A DNA stretch of 52,399 bases from an uncultured Mycoplasmatota bacterium (lineage in GTDB: Bacteria; Bacillota_I; Bacilli_A; RF39; UBA660): NCBI GenBank assembly GCA_946490195.1, contig CAMLWN010000003.1, forward strand, positions 1 to 52,399, in the 5' to 3' direction. A program made the position numbers and the translations under genes. The stretch's first letter is position 1. Each line of letters begins with the position of its first letter. The notes below the pieces were generated by a model. That model had not been told where the DNA came from and did not search any database. It saw only the letters and a list, made by a program, of their open reading frames with translations. Positions 1-8,001 of the stretch are shown piece after piece.

Positions 1-202
1 TCTACAGTCTCAAAGGAACTACTTATGTGTGCTTGAAACAACTGCATTTGCACTGTTTGTTATGCTGGTTTAATCCTAAGAGTTACAGGAAGTCTGCAAC
101 TCCTCCTACCGTGCTTTATAGTACACACTCCTTCATGACTGATATTATATAGAAAAATAAATTTAGTTCAAGGTTTTCGTTCCTATGTGCGCCTTGAACT
201 AA
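1..202. other. Unexplained structured non-coding stretch at the window edge
   Basis: No gene is recognised here. The stretch is visibly less AT-rich than its surroundings and folds well. One hairpin spans 80-102 (GAGTT/AACTC and CAG/CTG with one A-C mismatch, loop GAAGT). A perfect 11-bp inverted repeat spans 163-202 (TTAGTTCAAGG / CCTTGAACTAA, 18-nt loop) and ends directly before the next gene. Related words TATGTGTGCTTGAA (near 24) and TATGTGCGCCTTGAA (near 184) occur twice. Frame 3 is open from the window edge to about 152 but resembles nothing known. It could be the end of a mobile element, such as an IS200/IS605 right end with its guide RNA, or a structured leader. Neither is proven. Confidence 0.3.
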
Positions 203-223
203 GTGAAAGGAATGAAACTTGTT

Positions 224-1180
224 ATGAAAATAAATTATCCTATTAAGTATGCCGCTATGCCGATAATTGAGCAAGTTGGCTGGGTTCATGGATTAAATGA
301 ATTAGAAAGAGATTATGGTGTTGTTTGTTACATTGTATCTAAGTGCTATCTATTAAACGATTCGACGAAATATATGGCAAACGGAAAAAGTGTTAAAGAA
401 TATGAAGTGGTCTTTCCATATCAATCAAGTATCAATGGTAAATGGGAAAAAACAATACCTACGTTTAATTTATTTAATTATGTTTGTACAAATTCAAATA
501 AAACCGATGGTGTATTTGATACGTATGAAGAAGCACTAATACACGCAACAGAAAAAAATGAAAAATTATGTAAAAAAACGTGGAGGTGGCTACCTTGTTC
601 ATCTGATCTTTTAGAAAAAATTCACGAAAAAAAAGAAGAGTTTTCTGGTAGATTGGCAAAATATAAAAAATTAGAACGTCAAATGTTACTTTATACTAAA
701 GATATGGAAGTAAATAAAAAAACAATGTTAAATGAAGTAATAGGTTTTGAAAATAATAAAGTTAAAGTATTATCCTGCAATTTATATGAAGCAATCCATA
801 TGTTTAGAAATACAGGGTTTGTAGTTTTTTCAGTAACTCAAGAACAATATGAAAAGTTACTAGAAATAGCTCGATTAAAGAGTGTTGATGACATTCGGTT
901 TGTAGGTCCAACTAAATGTTTATTAATGCATGAAGAAACAGGTTCTGAGGTGTATGTCATAAACCAAAATGCAGAAGGAATTTATTATCTAGATGAAAAT
1001 GAATCATTACATTATCAAGATAAAGGTACACTACCTGAATTTAAAAGTATTGATGAAAACACTTATGTTTTATACACTACAGAAACATTTGAAGATATAA
1101 TAAATAGTTATAAAAGTCACAAAGGCATTGATTTATCAAAAATCAAGGGCCCTTCATTAAAAAAAGTTCAAAAAAAATAA
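224..1180 (+). CDS. Hypothetical protein, about 318 aa
   Basis: I do not recognise this protein. It has no signal peptide, membrane segment or catalytic motif that I can see. It is soluble-looking, rich in Lys, Glu and aromatic residues, and has a charged middle (about residues 125-165) that may be helical. I chose ATG 224 because an AAAGGA ribosome-binding site lies at 206-211. GTG 203 and ATG 212 are in frame but would put the start in the hairpin stem or directly on that site. The upstream 11-bp inverted repeat (163-202) ends right before the Shine-Dalgarno sequence and could modulate translation. The gene stands alone, and the region before it looks like a mobile-element edge or RNA, so it may be accessory. 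Confidence 0.65.
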   Translation: MKINYPIKYAAMPIIEQVGWVHGLNELERDYGVVCYIVSKCYLLNDSTKYMANGKSVKEYEVVFPYQSSINGKWEKTIPTFNLFNYVCTNSNKTDGVFDTYEEALIHATEKNEKLCKKTWRWLPCSSDLLEKIHEKKEEFSGRLAKYKKLERQMLLYTKDMEVNKKTMLNEVIGFENNKVKVLSCNLYEAIHMFRNTGFVVFSVTQEQYEKLLEIARLKSVDDIRFVGPTKCLLMHEETGSEVYVINQNAEGIYYLDENESLHYQDKGTLPEFKSIDENTYVLYTTETFEDIINSYKSHKGIDLSKIKGPSLKKVQKK

Positions 1181-1244
1181 TATAAACGTTTTATGAGACA
1201 AACTTAGTATAAAAAATAAAATCAAAAAAATTGGGAGGAAACGC

Positions 1245-2462
1245 ATGGCAAGAATCGCAATTATTGGAGGAGGAGCATCCGGATTAACAGCAAGTATTTA
1301 TGCTTCTAAAAATCATAAGGTAACTATTTTTGAAAGAAACAATGTTTGTGGGAAAAAAATCACAATTACAGGAAATGGAAAATGCAATTATTGGAATGAA
1401 GATCAAGAGTTAAAACATTATCATAGCCACACTCCAGAAGCATTAAAAAGTTTCTTTGATACCTCTATACAAAAAGAAGTTGAAACTTTTTTTAATAACC
1501 TAGGAATATTTCCAAAAATAAAAAATGGCTATTATTATCCATATTCCATGCAAGCGACAAGTATCAGAAATGCTTTAGTAAAAAAAGCTCTGTCAAATAA
1601 TGTGAAAATCTTATATGATTTTTTAGTTGAAGAAATAGAAAAAGAAAATGATATATTTATTATTAACCCAAAAAAAGAGCACTTAGTTTTTGATAAAGTG
1701 GTGCTAGCTTGTGGATCAATGGCAGCTAAAAAAACAGGATCAGATGGAATAGGCTACGAATTAGCTAAAAGTTTTGGGCACAAAATAGTCAAGCCAGAAC
1801 CAACTCTTGTGCAATTAGTAAGTAACACCACATTTTTAAAAGATTGGCATGGTGTTCGATGCGAATCAGTGGTGTCTTTACACATTGAAGATAAATTATT
1901 TTGCCAAGAAAAGGGAGAAATACAACTTACAGATTATGGAGTAAGTGGTATCTGTATATTTAATATAAGCCGTTACGTAAAAGAAAATTTGCATGCTAAG
2001 AAAAAAATACTATTACATATAAATTTTCTTCCAGAATTTCAAAATTCATCTTCTAAAGAATTAGCAAATTGGTTAGATAAACGTGCTGAAAATTTAAAAG
2101 GCTATAGTCTAGAAGAAATGTTAGAAGGAATTTTACCATATAAACTCCTTTTTGTGGTTTTAAAAGAAGCTCATCGAAAAAAAGAAGAGCATTGGTTATC
2201 ATTAAAAGAAGAAGAAAAAATAAACTTAATTCAAAAAATAAAAGATTTTACTATCCCAATTATAGATACTTTAGACTTTGAACACGCCCAAGCTTGTTCA
2301 GGCGGAGTATCTTTACAAGAAATAGATATGAATACAATGGAGTCAAAACAAATTAAAAATTTATATATTCTAGGAGAGCTATTAGATGTAGACGGAGATT
2401 GTGGGGGATATAATCTGGGCTTTGCCTGGATGAGCGGGATAAAATGTGGAAAAAATTTATGA
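1245..2462 (+). CDS. FAD/NAD(P)-dependent flavoprotein, HI0933/YhiN (BaiN-like) family
   Basis: This is a flavoprotein of the HI0933/YhiN family, cytosolic oxidoreductases whose physiological substrate is mostly unknown; one gut member, BaiN, acts on bile acids. The dinucleotide-binding GGGASG motif is near residues 8-13. The family's GKKITITGNGKCN block follows at about 35-47, and the FAD-binding GGYNLGFAWMSG motif is near the C-terminus (about 386-397). At 405 aa the length matches the family. The start ATG has a strong GGGAGGAAA site about 5 nt upstream. It is separate from the HD gene downstream, which has its own promoter. The family assignment is firm; any link to bile-acid metabolism is not shown by the sequence. 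Confidence 0.88.
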   Translation: MARIAIIGGGASGLTASIYASKNHKVTIFERNNVCGKKITITGNGKCNYWNEDQELKHYHSHTPEALKSFFDTSIQKEVETFFNNLGIFPKIKNGYYYPYSMQATSIRNALVKKALSNNVKILYDFLVEEIEKENDIFIINPKKEHLVFDKVVLACGSMAAKKTGSDGIGYELAKSFGHKIVKPEPTLVQLVSNTTFLKDWHGVRCESVVSLHIEDKLFCQEKGEIQLTDYGVSGICIFNISRYVKENLHAKKKILLHINFLPEFQNSSSKELANWLDKRAENLKGYSLEEMLEGILPYKLLFVVLKEAHRKKEEHWLSLKEEEKINLIQKIKDFTIPIIDTLDFEHAQACSGGVSLQEIDMNTMESKQIKNLYILGELLDVDGDCGGYNLGFAWMSGIKCGKNL

Positions 2463-2561
2463 GTGTGAAATAAATTGGATAAATCATAATACTAATTTCT
2501 ATGAACTCCTTTTTTAAAATACAATAAAATAGTATAAAAGTTTTAATAATCTATATCATAT

Positions 2562-2589
2562 TTGCATTTTTTTTGAAATATGATATAAT
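2562..2589 (+). promoter_or_regulatory. Sigma-A-type promoter of the HD hydrolase gene
   Basis: A -35 TTGCAT (2562-2567) and a perfect -10 TATAAT (2584-2589) are separated by 16 nt, 25 nt before the start codon of the HD-domain gene. Confidence 0.6.
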
Positions 2590-2613
2590 GATAAAGTCCG
2601 AGGTGAAAAGATA

Positions 2614-3111
2614 ATGAGTTTGAAAAAAGCTTATGAATTTGACCAGATTGTAAATGATATTGCAAATCATGAACAATTTTTGCTGTTAAAACATGAACTT
2701 CATCATGGAATCAGTCGATATGAACATTCGATGCGAGTTGCAAAAATGACATATTCCGTAACAAAAAAAATGCATTTGGATTATGAAAGAGCAACGAGAG
2801 CAGCATTACTTCATGATTTTTATACCGATAAAGATACGGAAAGTTATACAACAAAAGAAACGTTTAAAGTTCATCCTAAAATAGCAGTTATGAATGCTAA
2901 AAAATATTTTGATATAGATGCAAAGCAGGAAAATATGATTGAATCTCATATGTTTCCAGCAGCGTTGACAATGCCAAAATATACAGAAAGTTGGATTATT
3001 ACAGGAGCAGATAAAGTAATTGCTTCTCATGAGATGTATCGATATAAAGCTCAAATGGTTTTAGGAATATGGTTAATATTTTTATTTAACGTGATAGCGA
3101 TTCAAAAATAG
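2614..3111 (+). CDS. HD-domain phosphohydrolase
   Basis: This small HD-superfamily metal-dependent phosphohydrolase probably acts on a nucleotide or nucleotide-like phosphate. The metal ligands are visible: His38 in EHSMRVA, His67-Asp68 in LLHD, and a downstream Asp in the GADKV segment (about residue 132). The C-terminal 20 residues are strongly hydrophobic (GIWLIFLFNVIAI), so the protein may be tethered to the membrane by its tail. ATG 2614 follows an AGGTGAAAAG ribosome-binding site. A promoter precedes it and the pilus promoter follows, so it is probably transcribed alone. The exact substrate cannot be told from sequence. Confidence 0.75.
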   Translation: MSLKKAYEFDQIVNDIANHEQFLLLKHELHHGISRYEHSMRVAKMTYSVTKKMHLDYERATRAALLHDFYTDKDTESYTTKETFKVHPKIAVMNAKKYFDIDAKQENMIESHMFPAALTMPKYTESWIITGADKVIASHEMYRYKAQMVLGIWLIFLFNVIAIQK

Positions 3112-3121
3112 TTTTTTTGGA

Positions 3122-3150
3122 TTGTTATCCGTCTTTTTTTTTGATATAAT
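3122..3150 (+). promoter_or_regulatory. Promoter of the Tad pilus operon
   Basis: TTGTTA (3122-3127), a 17-nt spacer and TATAAT (3145-3150) precede the Flp pilin start by 24 nt. A ribosome-binding site AGGGGAG lies between. It is the only good promoter seen before the pilus genes, whose members overlap or nearly touch until TadC. Confidence 0.65.
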
Positions 3151-3174
3151 ATTGAAAGAATAGGGGAGTAAGTT

Positions 3175-3393
3175 ATGAATCGTAGGGGTCAAGCTTTAGT
3201 AGAGTATGTGTTAATTATTGCTTTAATCAGTGTAATAACAATCAGCATTGTGTCTTATTTTGGAGGCTATTTAAAAGATGCTATAACAAAATCTTCATGT
3301 GGCATTGCCGACAAAGTCTATGTTGAAGGAGAAAAACCAGGAGAAGCTAAATGCGTTTCTGAAAGCGAGTTAGAGGAAATGCAAAAGGAATGA
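3175..3393 (+). CDS. flp: Flp/Tad-type pilin (class III signal peptide)
   Basis: This is a short pilin of the Flp family, the main subunit of Tad pili. The N-terminus has the class III signal: a basic leader ending in Gly (MNRRG), then QALVEY with the conserved Glu at +5, then about 20 hydrophobic residues (YVLIIALISVITISIVSYF). After cleavage the mature protein would be about 67 aa, with an acidic, Lys-rich tail and two Cys that could form a disulfide. It opens the Tad operon. A 20-nt stretch encoding GQALVE is identical in the next gene, which suggests duplication. No prepilin peptidase (TadV) is in the window, so it must be encoded elsewhere. Confidence 0.8.
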   Translation: MNRRGQALVEYVLIIALISVITISIVSYFGGYLKDAITKSSCGIADKVYVEGEKPGEAKCVSESELEEMQKE

Positions 3394-3399
3394 TGAAAC

Positions 3400-3750
3400 A
3401 TGAAAAAGAAAAGGGGTCAAGCTTTAGTAGAATTCGTTATCATATTGCCAATTTTTGTTTTTATGGTACTTGCAATTATTGATATTGGAAAAATTTTGTT
3501 CATGCGAAACGAACTAGAAAATGAATTGAGTGACGTGATTGATTTATATCGTAACCAAAAAACGTATGATGAAATAACTAACGAATTAAAAAAACAAGAT
3601 GAAGATATTTTATTGGAAGTAAAAAATAATGATAATGAAACAGTAACATTTTATTTAAAAAAAGAAGTAGAAATAATCACACCTGGATTAAATTTGATTT
3701 TTGAAAACCCTTATACCTTAAAAGTACAAAGAGTGATAGGCTATGAATAA
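3400..3750 (+). CDS. TadE-like pseudopilin
   Basis: This TadE-like minor pilin has a basic leader, the processing motif RGQALVEF with Glu at +5, and a hydrophobic helix (VIILPIFVFMVLAIIDIGKIL) at about residues 12-32. The extracytoplasmic part of about 80 residues is charged and has no Cys. TadE/TadF-type pseudopilins are processed like Flp and are needed for pilus assembly. The start lies 6 nt after the flp stop, and the end overlaps the next gene by 8 nt, so the genes are translationally coupled. The pilin-like N-terminus is certain; assignment to TadE rather than TadF/G is by position and length. Confidence 0.75.
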   Translation: MKKKRGQALVEFVIILPIFVFMVLAIIDIGKILFMRNELENELSDVIDLYRNQKTYDEITNELKKQDEDILLEVKNNDNETVTFYLKKEVEIITPGLNLIFENPYTLKVQRVIGYE

Positions 3751-4114
3751 AAAAGGACAAACATTAATTTTATTCGTGATTTTAATTCCGATTTTAGTTA
3801 CTATTACAGCAGTAGTGGTTGACATTGGCACTTTAGAGTTTACCTACCAAAAACTAAAAGGAATTGTTGATGAAAGTATCAAAGAATACTATCTGAAAGA
3901 TGGAAGAAACTCTATGGAAGCCACTTTAGAATACAATGATTTATCTAAAGAACTTTATAAAATTTCGGAAAGCGATAATGAAGTAAATGTATATTTGACC
4001 TATGAAATGGATTCCATTTTTGGACGTCTTATTAATATTCCTTCCTATGAAATAATTGTGAATCGTAAAGGAAGAATAGAAATGGACCAAATTATTATTG
4101 AAGAAGGAGACTAA
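3743..4114 (+). CDS. TadE/TadG-like pseudopilin
   Basis: This second TadE/G-like protein starts KKGQTLILFVILIPILV, with a Gly-terminated basic leader and a long hydrophobic segment at about residues 8-28, then the TadE-type VVDIGTLEF. It lacks the Glu at +5 (Leu is found), which is usual for TadG-like proteins that stay membrane-anchored rather than being processed as pilins. The remaining 90 residues are extracytoplasmic and acidic. It overlaps the previous gene by 8 nt and lies 4 nt before tadZ. It probably links the pilus base to the envelope; the exact Tad role is inferred from gene order. Confidence 0.65.
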   Translation: MNKKGQTLILFVILIPILVTITAVVVDIGTLEFTYQKLKGIVDESIKEYYLKDGRNSMEATLEYNDLSKELYKISESDNEVNVYLTYEMDSIFGRLINIPSYEIIVNRKGRIEMDQIIIEEGD

Positions 4115-4117
4115 AAA

Positions 4118-4906
4118 ATGAAAAGAAAAACAGGAAAAAGCATTTGTTTATTCTCAGGAAAAGGTGGAGTTGGAAAAACCGTTTTAACTTTAAATTTAGC
4201 AGGAATATACAAAATGATTGGCAAAAAAGTATTAATAATGGACTTAGATTTATCTAGTGGAGGAATTTCCCTAGCCACAAACAAGCCTTCTGAAAAAAAT
4301 ATTTACACTTTAGTGGATGATCATAATAACAATCGTTTTCGTAATTTTCAAGATTATGTCGTAAAATATACAGAAAAAATAGATATACTTGCTAGCCCTA
4401 AAGATCCAAGACAAGCTTCGAAAATTGACTCAAAATACATTGAAATAGCCATTGACAAAGCTGAGTATTTATATGATGTAGTATTAATTGATACAAATCA
4501 TAATTTGAATGAAGTAAACCTAGTCATTTTAGATGCGGTAAAAAGCATTTTATTTGTAATGAACAATGACCCTATGGATTTAAAAAACATGAAAAGTCTA
4601 TTATCGATTTTCCGCGACTTAAAAAAAGAGAATTACAAAATCGTTTTAAATAATGCAAGAGACCCAATGAAAAAATATTTTACTCTTTTTGATATGAAAA
4701 ATATTATTAAAGCAAATATTGATTATGTAATATCAGAAGAATTCTATGTAAAAAATATAGACAATTATATTATGAATGGAGAAATCATTACCTTGCAAAA
4801 AAAAGCAGCAAGTGTATTTAACAAAGATTATACCACTCTAATGAAAATCGCTACGGATTTATATGGAAAGGAGGAACAAGAAAGTCATGAAGAAGAGCTT
4901 AGTTGA
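4118..4906 (+). CDS. tadZ: TadZ/CpaE-like ParA/MinD-family ATPase
   Basis: This P-loop ATPase of the ParA/MinD superfamily sits in the Tad locus, where TadZ/CpaE proteins position the pilus machine, often at the pole. The deviant Walker A motif SGKGGVGKT lies at residues 13-21. The Walker A' block VLIMDLDLSSGG is at about 38-49 and the Walker B-type VVLIDTNHN at about 124-132. Its 262 aa contain only the ATPase domain; the N-terminal receiver domain of many CpaE proteins is absent. The 3' end overlaps tadA by 20 nt, which indicates coupled translation. MinD as such is unlikely because of the neighbours. Confidence 0.82.
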   Translation: MKRKTGKSICLFSGKGGVGKTVLTLNLAGIYKMIGKKVLIMDLDLSSGGISLATNKPSEKNIYTLVDDHNNNRFRNFQDYVVKYTEKIDILASPKDPRQASKIDSKYIEIAIDKAEYLYDVVLIDTNHNLNEVNLVILDAVKSILFVMNNDPMDLKNMKSLLSIFRDLKKENYKIVLNNARDPMKKYFTLFDMKNIIKANIDYVISEEFYVKNIDNYIMNGEIITLQKKAASVFNKDYTTLMKIATDLYGKEEQESHEEELS

Positions 4907-6218
4907 AGCCTTTAATATTGAAAGAAAACCCCAAAAAACAGTTTATGTATCCGATTATGAAATATTCCCAGATAAAAAACTTCTAGATGATTTAAGAACC
5001 AAAATTGTTGAAAATTTAATTGATAAAGAAATACCCGAAGATAAGTTATTAAATCAATTTATTAATGACGAAATTGATAGAACGATTGAAGGATACGATT
5101 TGTCCAATCTAGAACGTAGCCATTTATACAATTTGATTGATAACGAAATCAATGGCTATGGACCTTTAACAGAGCTTTTAGAAGACAAAAACATCACCGA
5201 AATCATGGTAAATAGTCCAAAGGAGATTTATATTGAAATTGATGGCCAAATTATTAAAGACGAAAGTGTTTCATTTATAAATGACGAACACATTATAAGA
5301 ACGATTGAAAGAATGATCGGACCAATGGGAAGAACAATAGATGCCACCAATCCAATGGTTGACTCGAGATTAAAAGATGGTTCTAGAATTAATGCGGTTA
5401 TTCCTCCTTTAAGTACAAAAGGACCAGTTATTACAATAAGAAAATTTAGAGGAGAAATGACTAAAGCAGACGACATGATTCGTATTGGTTCCATGACTCC
5501 ATACATGGCAACATTCTTAGAAGCAGCAGTTAAAGGAAAATGTAATATCATCGTTTGTGGAGGAACTGGTTCAGGAAAAACAACTCTATTAAATATTTTA
5601 AGTAGTTTTATTCCTGATGACGAACGTATCATAACAATTGAGGATGCTGCAGAATTAAAATTAGAAAAAGAGCATGTAATATCCTTAGAAACACGAGTAA
5701 CAAATTACGACAACGAAGGTGAGATTACGATTCGTGATTTAGTTATCAATGCACTTCGAATGCGACCAGATAGAATTATTGTTGGTGAAGTAAGAGGAAA
5801 AGAAGCATTCGATATGTTACAAGCAATGAATACTGGACATGAAGGTTCACTTACAACACTACATGCAAATGGACCAAAAGATGCTTTAAACCGTCTTGAG
5901 ACAATGGTGTTAATGAGTGGTTTAGATATACCCATTAGAGCAATTAGAGAATACATTGCAAGTGCGATAGATTTAGTTGTAAATATTGAAAGAATGAGTG
6001 ACGGAAAAAGAAAAATTACAGCCATTTCAGAACTTGAGAAATTTGAAGATGGTGAATTAGAACTTCGAGATATTTTTGCTTTTCGTCAGAAAGGTTTAAC
6101 ATCATCCGGAGAAGTAGATGGTGAATACATTCTTTACGACCAACAATTACCTAAAGTTTATAAAAAAATAGTTACTAAAGGAATAACAGATATTGATTTT
6201 ATGTTTCATCAAAAATAA
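4887..6218 (+). CDS. tadA: TadA/CpaF secretion ATPase of the Tad pilus
   Basis: This is the hexameric GspE/VirB11-type ATPase that powers Tad pilus assembly at the cytoplasmic face. It has the family's helical N-terminal part, then GYGPLTELLED and ITEIMVNSP. Walker A is GGTGSGKTT near residue 230, the Asp box IITIEDAAEL lies at about 252-261, and the Walker B region RPDRIIVGEVRG and His box TGHEGSLTTLHAN follow. The start is ATG 4887, with a perfect AAAGGAGG site about 13 nt upstream. A longer in-frame reading from 4863 has no such site. The protein is then 443 aa, normal for CpaF. It overlaps tadZ by 20 nt and is followed 18 nt later by tadB. Confidence 0.92.
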   Translation: MKKSLVEAFNIERKPQKTVYVSDYEIFPDKKLLDDLRTKIVENLIDKEIPEDKLLNQFINDEIDRTIEGYDLSNLERSHLYNLIDNEINGYGPLTELLEDKNITEIMVNSPKEIYIEIDGQIIKDESVSFINDEHIIRTIERMIGPMGRTIDATNPMVDSRLKDGSRINAVIPPLSTKGPVITIRKFRGEMTKADDMIRIGSMTPYMATFLEAAVKGKCNIIVCGGTGSGKTTLLNILSSFIPDDERIITIEDAAELKLEKEHVISLETRVTNYDNEGEITIRDLVINALRMRPDRIIVGEVRGKEAFDMLQAMNTGHEGSLTTLHANGPKDALNRLETMVLMSGLDIPIRAIREYIASAIDLVVNIERMSDGKRKITAISELEKFEDGELELRDIFAFRQKGLTSSGEVDGEYILYDQQLPKVYKKIVTKGITDIDFMFHQK

Positions 6219-6236
6219 AAAAGAAAGGAGCAGGAC

Positions 6237-7244
6237 ATGGAAAACTATTCATGGCAAATATTAATTACTCAAAGCATAGTAATTATCATTTTACTCATAT
6301 TAATTATTTATTTATTTCGCCAGAAAAGAATTATTCGTTTAGAAAAGCGTTTTGAAGATTTTGCTTTACTAAGCGTCCATGATCATGAAAAATCTTTCTT
6401 TGATGGAGTTTCAGAAAGGTTATGGACTTGGATTCATAAGTTTGCTAAAGTCCTAAATAAAAGTGCCTTTTTAAAAAAATACAGTCTAAAATACGAAAAA
6501 CATATTAAATATGAAGATAAAGATTCAATGAGCGGAATGGATTATATTGCAATAAAATTTCTAGTAGGTATTGGTCTTATTCTTTTAAACATTTTAACAT
6601 TTATGTTCCAAGTTATGGTTATGACACCTATGAGTTTTTTGATTTCCTTTTTGATTGGCTTTTTTCTTCCAGATATCTTTATCCAAATTGATTATCAGAA
6701 AAAAAGAAAGAAAATTGAAGAAGATTTATTAAAAGCAATTATTATTATGAATAACAGTTTTAAATCAGGAAGAAACATTATGCAAGCTGTTCAAATTGTT
6801 AAAGAAGAACTTGATGGACCCATCAGTGATGAATTCAAAAAAATCTATTTAGATATGACCTACGGACTAAGTATTGAAGTGGTTTTTGACCGTTTCTACA
6901 ATCGAGTAAAATTAGATGATGCAAAATATATTACAAGTTCATTAACTCTTTTAAATAAAACAGGAGGAAACATTGTTAAAGTTTTTGGAACAATTGAACG
7001 ATCATTTTTTGACAAGAAAAAGCTAAAACAAGAAATGCAAAGTTTAACAAGTGCATCCATTTTTGTTTTTAGAACTCTTTGTTTCTTACCCTTGTTATTT
7101 ATCGTCATTATTTATATTTTGAATCCAACTTATTTTGCTCCAATGTTTACAACCAATTTAGGAAGAATGATACTATTTTTAGTAATCTTACTCTATATTC
7201 TTTATATTTTAGTAATTAAGAAAGTATTGAAGGTGAAATTCTAA
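6237..7244 (+). CDS. tadB: TadB inner-membrane platform protein
   Basis: This GspF-type membrane platform protein works with TadC to anchor the TadA ATPase and the growing pilus. It has an N-terminal membrane helix (IIILLILIIYLF, about 14-25) and a pair of helices at about 105-150. A cytoplasmic T2SSF domain follows with the typical AIIIMNNSFKSGRNIMQAV segment, and two C-terminal helices (CFLPLLFIVIIYIL and MILFLVILLYILYILVI) end the chain. At 335 aa it matches the family. AAAGAAAGGAG lies upstream of the ATG, and its stop overlaps the tadC start (TAATG). Confidence 0.88.
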   Translation: MENYSWQILITQSIVIIILLILIIYLFRQKRIIRLEKRFEDFALLSVHDHEKSFFDGVSERLWTWIHKFAKVLNKSAFLKKYSLKYEKHIKYEDKDSMSGMDYIAIKFLVGIGLILLNILTFMFQVMVMTPMSFLISFLIGFFLPDIFIQIDYQKKRKKIEEDLLKAIIIMNNSFKSGRNIMQAVQIVKEELDGPISDEFKKIYLDMTYGLSIEVVFDRFYNRVKLDDAKYITSSLTLLNKTGGNIVKVFGTIERSFFDKKKLKQEMQSLTSASIFVFRTLCFLPLLFIVIIYILNPTYFAPMFTTNLGRMILFLVILLYILYILVIKKVLKVKF

Positions 7245-7945
7245 TGAAAGAAAGAAGCTTAGTACGAAAAATTTATTCGGAAAAATCTATTCAAAAAATC
7301 GAAAAGAAAATTAAACTATTAGGAATTCATTGTCATTACAAAGCAATTGACCTTTTGAATTATCGCTTACTAATTAGTCTTGCTATCTTTTTTCTTTTAT
7401 TAGCATTTAACAAAAATGGATATATTTTAGCTCCAATAGTGGTTCTTATTTTTCACTATTTAAGTGAATATGTAGTTCTAGATTATCCAATTAAAAAAAG
7501 AGAAAAAAAATTAGAAGAAGAAGCCATATTCTTTTTTGAAGTTCTTGCGTTAACTTTAGAAAGCGGAAGGAACTTAACACTTTCTTTACAGATAACTTCC
7601 AAAAATATTCAATCAGAATTATCTGAAGAATTTCAAAAATCTTTACAAGAAATAAGTTTAGGTAAAACGTTTGCTGAAGCAATAACGGATATGAAACAAA
7701 GAATACCAAGTGATACAATTAACAATGCTTTATTAAATATTGTTCAATCAAGTATTTTCGGAAATAATATAGAAGAATCATTAAATAATCAATTAGACTT
7801 TTTACGAGACAAAAGAATATTAGAAGTAAAAAGTCAAATTGGAAAATTACCAACCAAAATCAGTATCATATCTGTAATCTTTTTCATTCCAATTATTCTA
7901 ATTGTGATTTTAGCTCCAGTAGTTATTGATTTTTTTGTAGGATAA
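7244..7945 (+). CDS. tadC: TadC inner-membrane platform protein
   Basis: This is the second GspF-family protein of the Tad machine. Residues 40-75 form a membrane hairpin. The T2SSF domain follows with ALTLESGRNLTLSLQITS, closely parallel to TadB's segment, and a C-terminal helix (ISVIFFIPIILIVILAPVVI) ends the protein. At 233 aa it is a little shorter than many TadC proteins. The start overlaps the tadB stop by one base (TAATG). It ends the tightly packed Tad core; the next gene begins 56 nt later with its own -10-like TATAAT. Confidence 0.85.
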   Translation: MKERSLVRKIYSEKSIQKIEKKIKLLGIHCHYKAIDLLNYRLLISLAIFFLLLAFNKNGYILAPIVVLIFHYLSEYVVLDYPIKKREKKLEEEAIFFFEVLALTLESGRNLTLSLQITSKNIQSELSEEFQKSLQEISLGKTFAEAITDMKQRIPSDTINNALLNIVQSSIFGNNIEESLNNQLDFLRDKRILEVKSQIGKLPTKISIISVIFFIPIILIVILAPVVIDFFVG

Positions 7946-8001
7946 ACTAGTATTTATTTTAAAAATTCGTTATAATAAATATAGAATAAAGGTGAAAAAA
8001 T

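Noticed and set aside
5228-6025. Two minus-strand ORFs opposite tadA
   Set aside because: They mirror the codon structure of a clear, conserved ATPase gene and have no ribosome sites or family features.
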